The notes under the pieces were generated by a model. It was not told the DNA's origin, searched no databases, and worked only from the letters and a program-made list of their open reading frames with translations. From Methylocystis sp. ATCC 49242 (GTDB taxonomy: Bacteria; Pseudomonadota; Alphaproteobacteria; Rhizobiales; Beijerinckiaceae): DNA of 64,000 bases. Positions 49,989 to 60,937 of this stretch are shown in pieces. The translations under genes and the position numbers were made by a program. The stretch is taken from contig NZ_KE124774.1 in the NCBI RefSeq assembly GCF_000188155.2, positions 3,428,356-3,492,355 of the forward strand. Reading direction: 5' to 3'. Position 1 is the stretch's first letter. Every line of letters begins with the position of its first letter.

Positions 49989-51824
49989 ATGCTCTTCACA
50001 ACGCGCTCCACCCGCGCCACGGCCGAGGCCGCGGCGGGTGCTTCCGAATCGCTGCCCGAATGGAACCTCGCCGACCTTTATCCGGGAACCGATTCGCCGC
50101 AGTTGAAGAGCGATCTGGCCAGAGCGGCGACGGAGGTTGCGCAATTCGGCAAGGACTATCGCGGCCGCCTCGCTGAGATGGCGACGGGCGCGGACGCGAG
50201 CGTCGCGCTCGGAAAGGCGCTCGCACGCTACGAGGCGCTGCAGGATCTGCTCGGGCGCCTCATGTCATTCGCCGGGCTGCTTTACAGCGGCGACACCACC
50301 GACCCGGCGCGCGCGAAATTCTACGGCGACGTACAGGAAAAGGTGACCAACGCCTCGGCGCAGCTCCTCTTTTTCCAGCTCGAACTCAATCGCCTCGACG
50401 ACGAGACGCTGATGGCGGCGGCCGGCAAGGAGCCGCTCCTGCGCTGGAGGCCCTGGCTCGAGGACATTCGCAAGGAGAAGCCCTACGAACTCGAGGACAA
50501 GCTCGAGGAGCTTTTCCACGAGAAATACATCTCGGGCGCCGCGGCGTGGAACCGCCTTTTCGACGAGACCATCGCCTCGCTGCGCTTCAAGGTCGGCGGC
50601 GAAGAGCTCGCGATCGAGCCTGTACTGAATCTGATGCAGGACCCCAACGAGGCGAAGCGCAAGGAGGCGGCGCTGGCGATCGGCGCGACGCTGAAGGCCA
50701 ATCAGCGCGTCTTCTCGCTCATCACCAACACCCTCGCCAAGGACAAGGAAATCTCGGACCGCTGGCGCGGCTTCGAGGACGTCGCCGATTCGCGCCATCT
50801 CTCCAACCGCGTCGAGCGTGAGGTGGTGGAGGCGCTGGCCAAGGCGGTGGAGGACGCGCATCCGCGCCTCTCGCACCGCTATTACAGGCTCAAGGCCAAA
50901 TGGTTCGGCAAGGACGCGCTCGACTACTGGGACCGCAGCGCGCCGCTGCCGGCGACGCCGAGCAAGCTCTACACCTGGCCGGAGGCGCGCGCGATCGTGC
51001 TCGGCGCATATAAAGGCTTTGCGCCGCGCATGGCGCAGATCGCCGGGGACTTCTTCGACAAGAAATGGATCGACGCGCCGGTGCGGCCGGGCAAGGCGCC
51101 GGGCGCCTTTTCACATCCGACCGTTCCTTCGGCGCATCCCTATGTGCTGCTCAATTTCCAGGGCAAGACGCGCGACGTCATGACGCTCGCGCATGAGCTC
51201 GGCCATGGCGTGCATCAGGTGCTCGCCGCGCGTCAGGGGGCGCTGATGGCGCCGACGCCGCTGACGCTCGCCGAGACGGCCTCGGTCTTCGGCGAGATGC
51301 TGACCTTCCGCGCGCTGCTCGCGCAGGCGACCGACAAGAACCAGCGCCGCGCGCTGCTCGCCTCCAAGGTCGAGGACATGATCAACACGGTGGTGCGACA
51401 GATGGCCTTTTACGCCTTCGAGCGAAAGGTTCACACCGAGCGGCGCAACGGCGAACTCACCGCCGACCAGATCTGCGACCTGTGGATGAGCGTGCAGGCG
51501 GAGAGTCTCGGGCCGTCCATCCGGCTCGGGCCGGGATATGAATGCTTCTGGGCCTATATCCCGCACTTCATCCATTCGCCCTTCTATGTCTACGCCTACG
51601 CTTTCGGCGATTGTCTCGTCAATTCGCTCTATGGCGTCTACCAGAAGGCGCACGAAGGTTTTGCGGAACGCTATTTCGCGCTGCTCGAGGCCGGCGGCGC
51701 GAAGCCCTACAACGAGCTGCTGAAGCCCTTCGGGCTGGATGCGCGCGATCCGGCGTTCTGGAACATCGGTCTTGAAATGATCGAGGGGCTGATCGCGGAG
51801 CTGGAGGCGATGGAGGAGGCCTGA
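49989..51824 (+). CDS. M3-family oligoendopeptidase F
   Basis: The 611-residue enzyme has the zinc motif HELGH at H402-H406 with the third ligand in ETASVFGEM, and the family pattern LPEWNLADLYPG near the N-terminus. It has no signal peptide. It digests short peptides in the cytoplasm. A terminator follows. Confidence 0.92.
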   Translation: MLFTTRSTRATAEAAAGASESLPEWNLADLYPGTDSPQLKSDLARAATEVAQFGKDYRGRLAEMATGADASVALGKALARYEALQDLLGRLMSFAGLLYSGDTTDPARAKFYGDVQEKVTNASAQLLFFQLELNRLDDETLMAAAGKEPLLRWRPWLEDIRKEKPYELEDKLEELFHEKYISGAAAWNRLFDETIASLRFKVGGEELAIEPVLNLMQDPNEAKRKEAALAIGATLKANQRVFSLITNTLAKDKEISDRWRGFEDVADSRHLSNRVEREVVEALAKAVEDAHPRLSHRYYRLKAKWFGKDALDYWDRSAPLPATPSKLYTWPEARAIVLGAYKGFAPRMAQIAGDFFDKKWIDAPVRPGKAPGAFSHPTVPSAHPYVLLNFQGKTRDVMTLAHELGHGVHQVLAARQGALMAPTPLTLAETASVFGEMLTFRALLAQATDKNQRRALLASKVEDMINTVVRQMAFYAFERKVHTERRNGELTADQICDLWMSVQAESLGPSIRLGPGYECFWAYIPHFIHSPFYVYAYAFGDCLVNSLYGVYQKAHEGFAERYFALLEAGGAKPYNELLKPFGLDARDPAFWNIGLEMIEGLIAELEAMEEA

Positions 51825-51846
51825 CGGATCTGCTCCCGAAAATTAG

Positions 51847-51871
51847 AACGCCGGCCAGAGGCCGGCGTTTC
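51847..51871. terminator. Bidirectional intrinsic terminator
   Basis: Ten-base arms AACGCCGGCC and GGCCGGCGTT with a 3-nt loop lie between the convergent oligopeptidase gene and the small secreted protein gene. Confidence 0.8.
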
Positions 51872-51892
51872 GATGCTCGGTTTGCGAAGCGC

Positions 51893-52261
51893 TTACTGGA
51901 CGCCCGCGCGGATCAGGAACTTCTCGCTGCCGCAAACGACTTCGCCGTTGTAGACCTTGCCGTTTTCATTCGGCTTGCCGGTCCAGACGCAGTCCTTCTT
52001 GCCGTCGGTGCGGTCGGTGAGGTTGAGCGTCATGACGCCGCCTTCGACCTTGCCGTCGAGCTTGTAGGTGACGACCGAGCCGTTATCGAGCTGCATGTCG
52101 GCCTTGCCGCTCACCTTGTCGCCTTCGGTGTTGAGCGTCCAGGTGCCGTTGGCGCGCTTGATGCCCGACGAGGCGATCTCGGTGACGCTATAGCCGGCGG
52201 CGAAAGCTGAGGCGCTGAAAGCGACGACGGCGACGGCCGTGGTCAAAGTGAGCTTGATCAT
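51893..52261 (-). CDS. Small secreted protein of unknown function
   Basis: The 122-residue protein has a signal peptide (MIKLTLTTAVAVVAFSASAF) and a beta-rich mature part (GTWTLNTEGDKVSGKADMQL, VVTYKLDGKVEGGVMTLNLT) with two cysteines that may pair. It looks like a small lipocalin-type or domain-of-unknown-function barrel. The start at 52261 has GGGAG upstream; a Met at 52276 is possible. Confidence 0.7.
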   Translation of the reverse strand: MIKLTLTTAVAVVAFSASAFAAGYSVTEIASSGIKRANGTWTLNTEGDKVSGKADMQLDNGSVVTYKLDGKVEGGVMTLNLTDRTDGKKDCVWTGKPNENGKVYNGEVVCGSEKFLIRAGVQ

Positions 52262-52465
52262 TCGTTTCACTCCCATAATTTTCGGCTGAAAGGCGGCATT
52301 GTCGGCCGCAGGGAACTGGGGCTTGAGACAATGCGGCCATCAAGCCTTCCCTGTTCCGCTCCCTCTTCCGAGCGGGAACTGCGGCACTTCGCACGAAGAA
52401 TCGCTTGAGGTCAAATAGTTTCGAATGTCGGCTCGGCAAGCGCCGGCCGATCCGGAGGCGGTCTG

Positions 52466-53128
52466 ATGATAAAACAATGGCAAGCGGTCGACGATTATAT
52501 CGCGGGCCGGCTGATTGCTCGGCCCGAGCAGCAGCACGAGACCCTGGACGCGAACAGGCGATCGGGTCTGCCGGCCATCGACGTCTCGGCCCCGCAGGGG
52601 AAGCTCCTCCACATTCTCTCGCGAGCGCTTCGCGCGCGCCGTATTCTCGAAATCGGGACTCTCGGCGGTTTTTCGACGATCTGGCTGGCGCGCGCGCTCG
52701 AACCCGGCGGCAAGGTCGTCACCGTGGAATTCGACCCCCGTCACGCGGAGGTCGCGCGCGCCAACATTGCCCGCGAGGGCTTGACCGACCGGGTCGATCT
52801 GCGGGTCGGCGCGGCGCTCGATATCCTGCCGAAGATTGAGGCGGAAGGGGCGGGACCTTTCGACCTTTCCTTTATCGACGCGGACAAGACGAACAACGCC
52901 GCCTATTTCAACTGGGCGCTGAAAATGTCGCGGCCCGGCGCGCTGATCATCGTCGATAATGTCGTCCGGGACGGCGCGGTGGCCGATCCCTCGACCAAAG
53001 AGGACAGCGCGCTCGGCGCTCGCGCCTTGTTCGACGCAGTCGCCGACGAATCGCGTGTGACGGCGACCGCCATCCAGACCGTCGGATCCAAGGGGTGGGA
53101 TGGCTTCCTGATCGCCATGGTGAAATAG
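52466..53128 (+). CDS. O-methyltransferase, class I SAM-dependent
   Basis: The 220-residue protein has the family-3 (CCoAOMT-like) motifs: RILEIGTLGGFSTIWLARAL, VVTVEFDPRHAEVARANI, LSFIDADKTNNAAYFNWAL, IIVDNVVRDG. It methylates small molecules, probably catechols. The substrate is unknown. Confidence 0.9.
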   Translation: MIKQWQAVDDYIAGRLIARPEQQHETLDANRRSGLPAIDVSAPQGKLLHILSRALRARRILEIGTLGGFSTIWLARALEPGGKVVTVEFDPRHAEVARANIAREGLTDRVDLRVGAALDILPKIEAEGAGPFDLSFIDADKTNNAAYFNWALKMSRPGALIIVDNVVRDGAVADPSTKEDSALGARALFDAVADESRVTATAIQTVGSKGWDGFLIAMVK

Positions 53129-53212
53129 CGCGGGCTGGACTGCGCCGCAGCCGGCTCGCGCGTGGCAATCGCTTCGAAGCGCGACGAGCCGCCGCGCTGA
53201 TGGCGCCGCACA

Positions 53213-53254
53213 CAAAAAAAAGACGCGAGCGAATTTCTCGCGCGCGTCTTTTTG
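53213..53254. terminator. Intrinsic terminator, bidirectional
   Basis: AAAAAGACGCG and CGCGTCTTTTT arms flank a GC-rich loop between the convergent O-methyltransferase gene and the repeat-protein gene. Confidence 0.8.
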
Positions 53255-53282
53255 TCTGGCGCTGCCAGCGCCGCTTTTCAGC

Positions 53283-53723
53283 TCAGGCGCCTTCCAGCTG
53301 CCGCTTGCGGTTTCCCGCGGGGCTCGAGATCAGCGCGCCATCCGCGCCGAAGAGGGAGGCCTCCACGCGTCTGCCGCTGTCGTCGTAGCGCCAGGCGATG
53401 CGGGCGGCCCCGAGATCCTTGCGAACCGTGGGCTTGCCCTCGGCGTTGAAATAGGCCTCCTCGACCTGGTTTCCCTGAGCGTCATAGGCGCGCGCGACGC
53501 GCGCTGCGCCGAGACTCTTGCGCTTGATTGGCCGCCCCTCCGCGTCGAAATAGGCCTCGACGACTTCGACCCGGCCTTTCTCCGGCGCCGGCTCGGGTTT
53601 GATCCGAATGGCGCCGTCAAGCGCCGCGGTTAAAGTCCCGTTCTGCGAACAGCGTCGCTCCCGGGAGGAGATGCGCGCAACCGTCTTGATCGGCTTTCGC
53701 GTCCTTTGAGGTTTCTGTTCCAT
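53283..53723 (-). CDS. Protein with YD-like tandem repeats
   Basis: The 146-residue protein has a basic N-terminus. Two near-identical repeats of about 30 residues and a partial third follow: EAYFDAEGRPIKRKSLGAAR, then EAYFNAEGKPTVRKDLGAAR, each continuing with a Y/D-rich part (YDAQGNQ, YDDSGRR). There is no signal peptide. Similar repeats occur in uncharacterised surface or binding proteins. Function unknown. Confidence 0.65.
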   Translation of the reverse strand: MEQKPQRTRKPIKTVARISSRERRCSQNGTLTAALDGAIRIKPEPAPEKGRVEVVEAYFDAEGRPIKRKSLGAARVARAYDAQGNQVEEAYFNAEGKPTVRKDLGAARIAWRYDDSGRRVEASLFGADGALISSPAGNRKRQLEGA

Positions 53724-53904
53724 GATCCGAAGTCACTGAACGCGGTCCAGTCGGATGGCTGATCGATCCTCGGCGCAGCGGCGTCAAAGCCCTGTGCAAT
53801 CGAAGGTTTTTTCAAGGGTCAACTTCCGATGGAAACGCGAATCTGAACCGGTCTCGGCTCGCGAGGGCGAGCCGGACGACATGCGCCGCTGGCCGCGGCG
53901 GGCT

Positions 53905-54297
53905 TCAGATCAGGGCAGGGGGCGCTCGGGAGCCGAGCGGCGGAGTGGCGGCGTCCGAGCGAAGCTGCGTCCCATCGAAGGCGAGCTTGATCTCGATATA
54001 GGACAGCGACGGCGGAGGTTCGCCCACGAAGGGCGAGGGCGTCGCCGCGCCGCCCAGCGACACGCTGTGAAATACGCAGCAGCCGTCATGCCGGGAATGC
54101 CGCGCCGGGGCCGCCGGATTATTGTCGAGGGGGCCGGAACTCTTGCTCAGGCAGATCGCGTCGGCGAACAGACCGGCACCCCGAACCCCCGATGACACGC
54201 CGACCGCAAGGCCTTGAAGGACAAGCAGATAGGCGACGAGCAGCGTAACTGCCGTCGGTCCAAACTGCCAGCTTCTCGCCTCGCTCCGCGGGTTCAT
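53905..54297 (-). CDS. DUF2946-like membrane/secreted protein
   Basis: The 130-residue protein has one N-terminal span (TAVTLLVAYLLVLQGLAVGV), then a Cys/His cluster (ICLSKSS, RHSRHDGCCVFH). This is the layout of DUF2946 proteins, which are often found with copper or TonB-linked genes. It is divergent from the fusion gene at 54476, with only about 180 bp between starts. Confidence 0.6.
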   Translation of the reverse strand: MNPRSEARSWQFGPTAVTLLVAYLLVLQGLAVGVSSGVRGAGLFADAICLSKSSGPLDNNPAAPARHSRHDGCCVFHSVSLGGAATPSPFVGEPPPSLSYIEIKLAFDGTQLRSDAATPPLGSRAPPALI

Positions 54298-54475
54298 AAC
54301 TCTCGAAGCTAGTCATTACGGGCGGCAAGGTCAATGGCGCAGCCGTAAGCGATCGGGTCTGGGACATCGGCGCTGTACGCTTTTTTGAAACAGTTTTGCT
54401 GGCCCGCCGCTTGCGCCCGAGGCCCCACGAAGCTGCAACATGGCAGTTTTCGAGACCGTGCCTGATGGGGGGCGT
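54298..54475. promoter_or_regulatory. Shared divergent promoter region
   Basis: About 180 bp between the DUF2946-like gene and the SCPU-peroxidase gene. It should hold both promoters. I see no clear copper-box palindrome by eye. Confidence 0.35.
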
Positions 54476-56926
54476 ATGAGTAAACTCTTGAGAAGTCTGT
54501 GTCATGCGGGGCGCTTGCGCTCCGCGTCGCTTTTTTTGCCGGCCGTAGCGGCGATCTCGCGGAAAGCGCTTCACGCGCGGGGCGCTTTGAGAGCGTTGCT
54601 GACAGTCGGCGGCCTTTGCGGAATGACGCTTACGGCGCAGGCCACCTGTTCCATTTCGGGAACGGGTGGGGTCTCTTTCGGCGTCAGGACCGATTTGACC
54701 GCCAACAATACGGCGACAGGCTCGATGACGGCAAACGTCCTGTCGCTGTTGTCTTCGTGCCGCATAACCTTGAGTTATGGCGCCAGCGGATCGGGAACGA
54801 GACGCTTCTTGACGGGTCCGGGCGGCTACAAACTGGAATATAATCTTTATCAGGATTCCGGTTTTTCGAAAATCTGGGGCAATAGCCTCGGCGTAGATTC
54901 TGTCTCCGTCGGTCTCGGATTCAGCAACAGGACCGTATATGCAAAGCTGATAGACAAAACGGCTCCGGTCAACGGTACATATACGGATACGATTACTGCA
55001 AGCATATTCTACGGCAGCTTGCGGATGAAAAGCATTACGTGGCAGGTTTCCGTTACGACTGGCGAACCGCCGCCCAGGCCTGAAGGCCTGAAGGGCGTCG
55101 CCATTCCCACGCCGTCCAATCTTTACGACTTTGTCGCGAACAGGGAAGCCGCGATCGGTCTCGGCAAGGCGCTGTTCTGGGACATGCAGGTCGGCAGCGA
55201 CGCCGTGCAGGCTTGCGCCTCCTGCCATTTCCACGCCGGCGCGGACAATCGCAGCAAGAACTCGGTCAATCCGGGTCTTGCCCGCGCGTCTTCTCCCACG
55301 GTGGCGTGGCCGGATACGACTTTCCAGATCGGCGGACCGAACCATCAGTTCGTCGCCAGCGACTTCCCCTTCTTCCAGCGGCAAAACCCGGATGACCCGA
55401 ATTCGTCGGTCACCCGGGACTTCAATGACGTCGCCAGTTCGCAGGGCGTGTTCAATTCCCGTTTCGCTTCGGGGCCGCCCGGCCAGTCCTGGGACAATTT
55501 CTATTTGAGCTCCGACCTCATCTTCAAGGTCGGCTCGCTCAACACCCGCCGCGTCGAACCCCGGAATACGCCCACGACGATCAACGCGGTCTTCAACTTC
55601 CGCAACTTCTGGGACGGGCGCGCGCAATTTATCTTCAACGGGGTCAATCCCTTCGGCGCACGTGACGAGAGCGCCCGGGTGTTCAAGAACGTGGGCGGGA
55701 CCGTGACGCCGGTGCAGGTGCGCATCGACAACGCCAGCCTCGCGTCGCAGGCCGTCGGGCCGCCGTCGAGCAATTTCGAGATGAGCGCCGACGGCCGCAC
55801 GCTGATGGACATCGGCAAGCGGCTTCTGACCGCGCGTCCGCTCGCCCTCCAGAGGGTCGCGCCGGACGACAGCGTGCTCGGACCCTATGCGAGCCTCTCG
55901 GGCAAGGGCCTGACTGTCGAGAGCTACGCCCAGGCGATCCAGGTCGCGTTCAAGCCCGAGTGGTGGAACGGCTCCCAGGCCGTTCAGGTCGACGCGGCCG
56001 GAAACAAGACGGTGATCGCCATGCCCGGCTCGCTGGCGGCGAACCAGTACACGCAGATGCAGGCCAATTTCAGCCTGTTCTTCGGTCTGGCGATTCAACT
56101 CTACGAGTCGACGCTGGTCTCCGACGACTCGCCCTTCGACCGCTACATGGCGGGCAACAAGTCGGCGATGACGTCCTCGCAGACGGCCGGCATGAACCTG
56201 TTCTTCGGAAAAGGCAAATGCGCCAACTGCCATGGCGGCGCCGAATTCACCAACGCCAGCGTGCGCAAGACCCTCAAGGAGCCTCTGCAGCGCATGGTGA
56301 TGGGCAACGGCGGCGTCGCGGTCTATGACGAGGGCTTCTACAACATCGCCGTCACCAGGACGTCGGAGGATTTGCTCAATGGCGGCCGAGACGCCTTTGG
56401 CAAGCCCCTGTCGAACACGGCGATCGCGCAGCAGTTCGGATCGTCCGGCTTCCAGCAGATGATCGGCATTTCGCCGAATATCTCTGTGGCGCCGGGCGAA
56501 CGCATCGCCGTGATGGGCGCGGCCAAGACTCCGACCGTCCGCAACGCAGAACTCACGCAGCCCTTCTTCCATAATGGCGGCGTGTTGAATCTGCGGCAGC
56601 TGGTGGAGTTCTACAACCGCGGCGGAAACCACAAGTCATTCAACATCAATGACTTCGATGCTGATATCGAGCGGCTTGGCTTAAGCTCTGCCGAAAAGGC
56701 CCAGCTGATCGATTTCGTGAAGTCGCTGACCGACGATCGCGTGCGGCGTGACGCGGCGCCGTTCGATCACCCGGAACTCCTGGTCCCGAACGGGCATGTC
56801 GGCGATACGATCAGCGTGCAGCAGGAGGACGGTCACGCCAAGGACGCCTTCATCCAGCTGCCGGCGGTCGGCAGGAACGGCGTCGCCGGCGCCGCGCGGC
56901 CGAACTTCCTGGGGGTTGTCGAATAG
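54476..56926 (+). CDS. SCPU pilin-like domain fused to diheme cytochrome c peroxidase
   Basis: One uninterrupted frame of 816 residues. A long signal region ends LTAQA (about 56). Residues 58-180 are an SCPU domain: TCSISGTGGVSFGV, TRRFLTGPGGYKLEYNLYQD, NRTVYAKL, NGTYTDTITASIFY. After a Pro-rich linker a MauG/BCCP-like peroxidase follows, with heme motifs CASCH (C247-H251) and CANCH (C582-H586) about 335 residues apart. That spacing is wider than in classic BCCP and recalls the surface-associated cytochrome c peroxidases of methanotrophs. The start at 54476 follows a G-rich site; a Met at 54440 is possible. Confidence 0.88.
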   Translation: MSKLLRSLCHAGRLRSASLFLPAVAAISRKALHARGALRALLTVGGLCGMTLTAQATCSISGTGGVSFGVRTDLTANNTATGSMTANVLSLLSSCRITLSYGASGSGTRRFLTGPGGYKLEYNLYQDSGFSKIWGNSLGVDSVSVGLGFSNRTVYAKLIDKTAPVNGTYTDTITASIFYGSLRMKSITWQVSVTTGEPPPRPEGLKGVAIPTPSNLYDFVANREAAIGLGKALFWDMQVGSDAVQACASCHFHAGADNRSKNSVNPGLARASSPTVAWPDTTFQIGGPNHQFVASDFPFFQRQNPDDPNSSVTRDFNDVASSQGVFNSRFASGPPGQSWDNFYLSSDLIFKVGSLNTRRVEPRNTPTTINAVFNFRNFWDGRAQFIFNGVNPFGARDESARVFKNVGGTVTPVQVRIDNASLASQAVGPPSSNFEMSADGRTLMDIGKRLLTARPLALQRVAPDDSVLGPYASLSGKGLTVESYAQAIQVAFKPEWWNGSQAVQVDAAGNKTVIAMPGSLAANQYTQMQANFSLFFGLAIQLYESTLVSDDSPFDRYMAGNKSAMTSSQTAGMNLFFGKGKCANCHGGAEFTNASVRKTLKEPLQRMVMGNGGVAVYDEGFYNIAVTRTSEDLLNGGRDAFGKPLSNTAIAQQFGSSGFQQMIGISPNISVAPGERIAVMGAAKTPTVRNAELTQPFFHNGGVLNLRQLVEFYNRGGNHKSFNINDFDADIERLGLSSAEKAQLIDFVKSLTDDRVRRDAAPFDHPELLVPNGHVGDTISVQQEDGHAKDAFIQLPAVGRNGVAGAARPNFLGVVE

Positions 56927-56952
56927 CGTCCCGCGCCTGACGGAAAGACGAG

Positions 56953-56982
56953 ACCGGGGGTCGGGAGATCCCCGGTTTTTTT
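56953..56982 (+). terminator. Intrinsic terminator after the fusion gene
   Basis: ACCGGGG and CCCCGGT arms with a 10-nt loop and seven Ts. Confidence 0.88.
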
Positions 56983-57010
56983 CACCGGCGTATGACAGCG
57001 TTTGCGCCGA

Positions 57011-57901
57011 TCATTTCGATAGCCGCGCGACGGTCTTCGCGGCCACGCCCGTCGCGCATTTCATGGTGTAGACGAAATCGACGAAGTTTCCGTCGCCGCC
57101 GTCTTCCCAATTGTAGGTCGCGCCCGCATCGTCTGTACAGAGACCGCTCTGTCTCATGAAGGTGGAGGCGTTGGCGGCGTCGCTCCACAATTCGACCGGA
57201 TTGACGAGGGCCCCCGAATATTTTTGCCAGTCCTGATAGACGACCATGCCGACGCCGAAAGTCGAATATAACGGCACGGTGAACGTCAGGCTCCATGAGC
57301 CGATCGCTGGCGTGGTGACCTTGCTCCCGTTCGACGAGTTGTAACGATAGGTGAGCACTGTTTGCCTTGAAACGACCGTGCCGGCGGCGTTCTTCGTCCA
57401 GATGAAAATGTCCTTCGAATAGGCGCCCTGGGCACTGGTCGGCTTGAAGGTCGCCGTCACGATCTGGGCCGGCAGGGTCGCTTCCGAGTGGGAGTGCAGT
57501 TTTATGGCGCCGAGGCCGGCCATCTTCAGGAAGTTCGTCGCGACCGAAAAATCGGCGTCGCCGACGAAAGTCACCGCTCCCCCTGTCGCAACAGACCTGG
57601 TCAGGGTGACATTCGTCGCCGCGCCGCCGGGCGACATATTCGAGTTCAGATATCTGGCGAGCTGCCCGGAATCCGGATTGCCGCCCTTCACCGCGGCGGA
57701 GAGCACGCCGGCGTCCAGCGCTTGTTGGAGATTCGATCTGGCGCCGATCGCGCGCGAGTAATCGACCGCTCCGCCGATGAGAAGGACCATTGGCAGAGTG
57801 GCGAAGGCGAAGATCACCGCCACGGCGCCGTTGCGGTCTCGCAAAAGCGTCCGCAATCGGTCGCCCGCGGCGGGCTGCGAGTTTTCCCAAAGACGTGACA
57901 T
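57011..57901 (-). CDS. TadG-like pilus-assembly protein
   Basis: The protein starts MSRLWENSQPAAGDRLRTLL and has the TadE/TadG N-terminus: DRNGAVAVIFAFATLPMVLL with one span, then AVDYSRAIGARSNLQQALDA. The remaining 220 residues are beta-rich and probably periplasmic. Tad proteins help to make Flp pili, but no other tad gene is in the window. The start at 57901 is chosen from a longer frame. Confidence 0.8.
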   Translation of the reverse strand: MSRLWENSQPAAGDRLRTLLRDRNGAVAVIFAFATLPMVLLIGGAVDYSRAIGARSNLQQALDAGVLSAAVKGGNPDSGQLARYLNSNMSPGGAATNVTLTRSVATGGAVTFVGDADFSVATNFLKMAGLGAIKLHSHSEATLPAQIVTATFKPTSAQGAYSKDIFIWTKNAAGTVVSRQTVLTYRYNSSNGSKVTTPAIGSWSLTFTVPLYSTFGVGMVVYQDWQKYSGALVNPVELWSDAANASTFMRQSGLCTDDAGATYNWEDGGDGNFVDFVYTMKCATGVAAKTVARLSK

Positions 57902-58175
57902 TGGCCTGTCCTTGCGCAAGGGGTTTCCTTCAGGGCTCGCATCGAAGCCGCCTCGAAGTCCCGTCATTGCACGGACATTGGGTCCAGGCCTTGCAAAAAA
58001 ATGTTAAGGCGCTGGAATTGCTTTTGTTTTCATTTACGCTCGCTTGTCGAAATTCAATAATCCCGCGGATTTTTCCGCTTCTCCCGCAGTAGTTATCAAC
58101 ATCTTCGCTCGCGGAGAGACGAACGGACCCCCGATGAAGGGCCCGGCGGACTCCATTAATGCCGTGGAAGCTGCC
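57902..58175. other. Gap between the TadG-like gene and obgE
   Basis: About 270 bp without a supported gene; it holds the TadG-gene promoter and the end of the obgE transcript. Confidence 0.4.
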
Positions 58176-59847
<1,672 letters not shown>

Positions 59848-60044
59848 CGAAAGCTCCAAGCGAAAGACCGAATTTGGCCCCGGATCGAAAAAAGGGGAAG
59901 CGGCGCCCGCTTCCCCTATCGACCCAGTTGGGCCTTTTCCGGACATTTCGCTCAATCGGAGCTTTCTGCTCCTCGCGCTGGTCGAAACGACCATTGTCCG
60001 CCGGGGAATGGGGCCGGCGGAGGGTCGTTACCGATCCGACCGCC

Positions 60045-60311
60045 TTACTCTGCGGCTACCGCCGCCGGCACGACGGATACGCTTGCGCGCCCGCCGCTGG
60101 ATTTAAACAATACGACGCCGTCGACGAGCGCGAAGAGCGTGTGGTCCTTGCCCATGCCGACATTGCGGCCGGGATGCCACTTCGTGCCGCGCTGACGCAC
60201 GATGATGTTGCCGCCGACGACCGATTCGCCGCCGAATTTCTTGACGCCGAGACGGCGGCCGTCCGAGTCGCGGCCGTTGCGCGACGAGCCGCCCGCTTTC
60301 TTGTGAGCCAT
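60045..60311 (-). CDS. rpmA: Ribosomal protein L27
   Basis: The 88-residue protein begins [20 protein letters not shown] and has [20 protein letters not shown], the L27 signature. It is part of the large subunit near the peptidyl-transferase centre. It lies downstream of rplU. Confidence 0.97.
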   Translation of the reverse strand: MAHKKAGGSSRNGRDSDGRRLGVKKFGGESVVGGNIIVRQRGTKWHPGRNVGMGKDHTLFALVDGVVLFKSSGGRASVSVVPAAVAAE

Positions 60312-60437
60312 TGTCCTGCTCCGACTTTACTTTCCTGCGACGCTCACGCGCCGCGTTGAAATCTGGTTGGCGCTCGACGCCTATCGAAATGATAACGCGC
60401 GGCGCCCGGTTTCACCAAGCCTTTTGGCGCGAGAGGC

Positions 60438-60746
60438 TCAGCCCTCGATCGCCGTGATCTTGACGAGCGTCAGATCCTGGCGATGACCGCGCTTGCGCTT
60501 GGAGTTCTGGCGGCGGCGCTTCTTGAAGGAGATCGACTTGGCGCTGCGCGTCTGCTCGGCGATCTCGCCCGAAACCTTGGCGCCGGCGACCGTCGGGGCG
60601 CCGATCTTCGGCGTATCGCCGCCGACCATCAGCACTTCGTCGAAGGTGATCTTGTCGCCCGGCGCGCCGTCGAGCGCCATGACGGTGATAATGTCTCCGG
60701 CGGACACGCTATACTGCTTGCCGCCGGTTTTGATGACTGCGAACAT
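60438..60746 (-). CDS. rplU: Ribosomal protein L21
   Basis: The 102-residue protein begins [20 protein letters not shown] and ends with the [17 protein letters not shown] region typical of L21. It is the first gene of the rplU-rpmA operon. Confidence 0.97.
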   Translation of the reverse strand: MFAVIKTGGKQYSVSAGDIITVMALDGAPGDKITFDEVLMVGGDTPKIGAPTVAGAKVSGEIAEQTRSAKSISFKKRRRQNSKRKRGHRQDLTLVKITAIEG

Positions 60747-60842
60747 CGTTTTTTCCTGTGTTCGTCCCGACTCTGGCGTTTCCGCCGGCCGGCTTTTTGA
60801 CAGTTGAACCGGTTGCGCTTCGCTCTCCTGCGCGGTTGGCGC

Positions 60843-60870
60843 AAAAGAAAAACGCGGCGAAACCGCCGCG
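60843..60870 (-). terminator. Intrinsic terminator before rplU
   Basis: On the minus strand CGCGGCG and CGCCGCG arms with a 4-nt loop are followed by TTTTTCTTTT. It ends the transcript of the small secreted gene upstream. Confidence 0.85.
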
Positions 60871-60937
60871 CCGAAGCGAAGGACGACCTAAACCGCGCGA
60901 GACGCTTTTGTCAATGCTCGCTGCGCCGAATGGCCGC

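Noticed and set aside
54119-56632. An 837-residue open frame on the minus strand
   Set aside because: It is antisense to the SCPU-peroxidase gene, whose domains and heme motifs are clear; the antisense product has no family features.
54476-56926. MbnH-type copper-loaded tryptophan oxidase
   Set aside because: The heme peroxidase is related in a broad sense, but no MbnP partner is adjacent and the protein is much larger.
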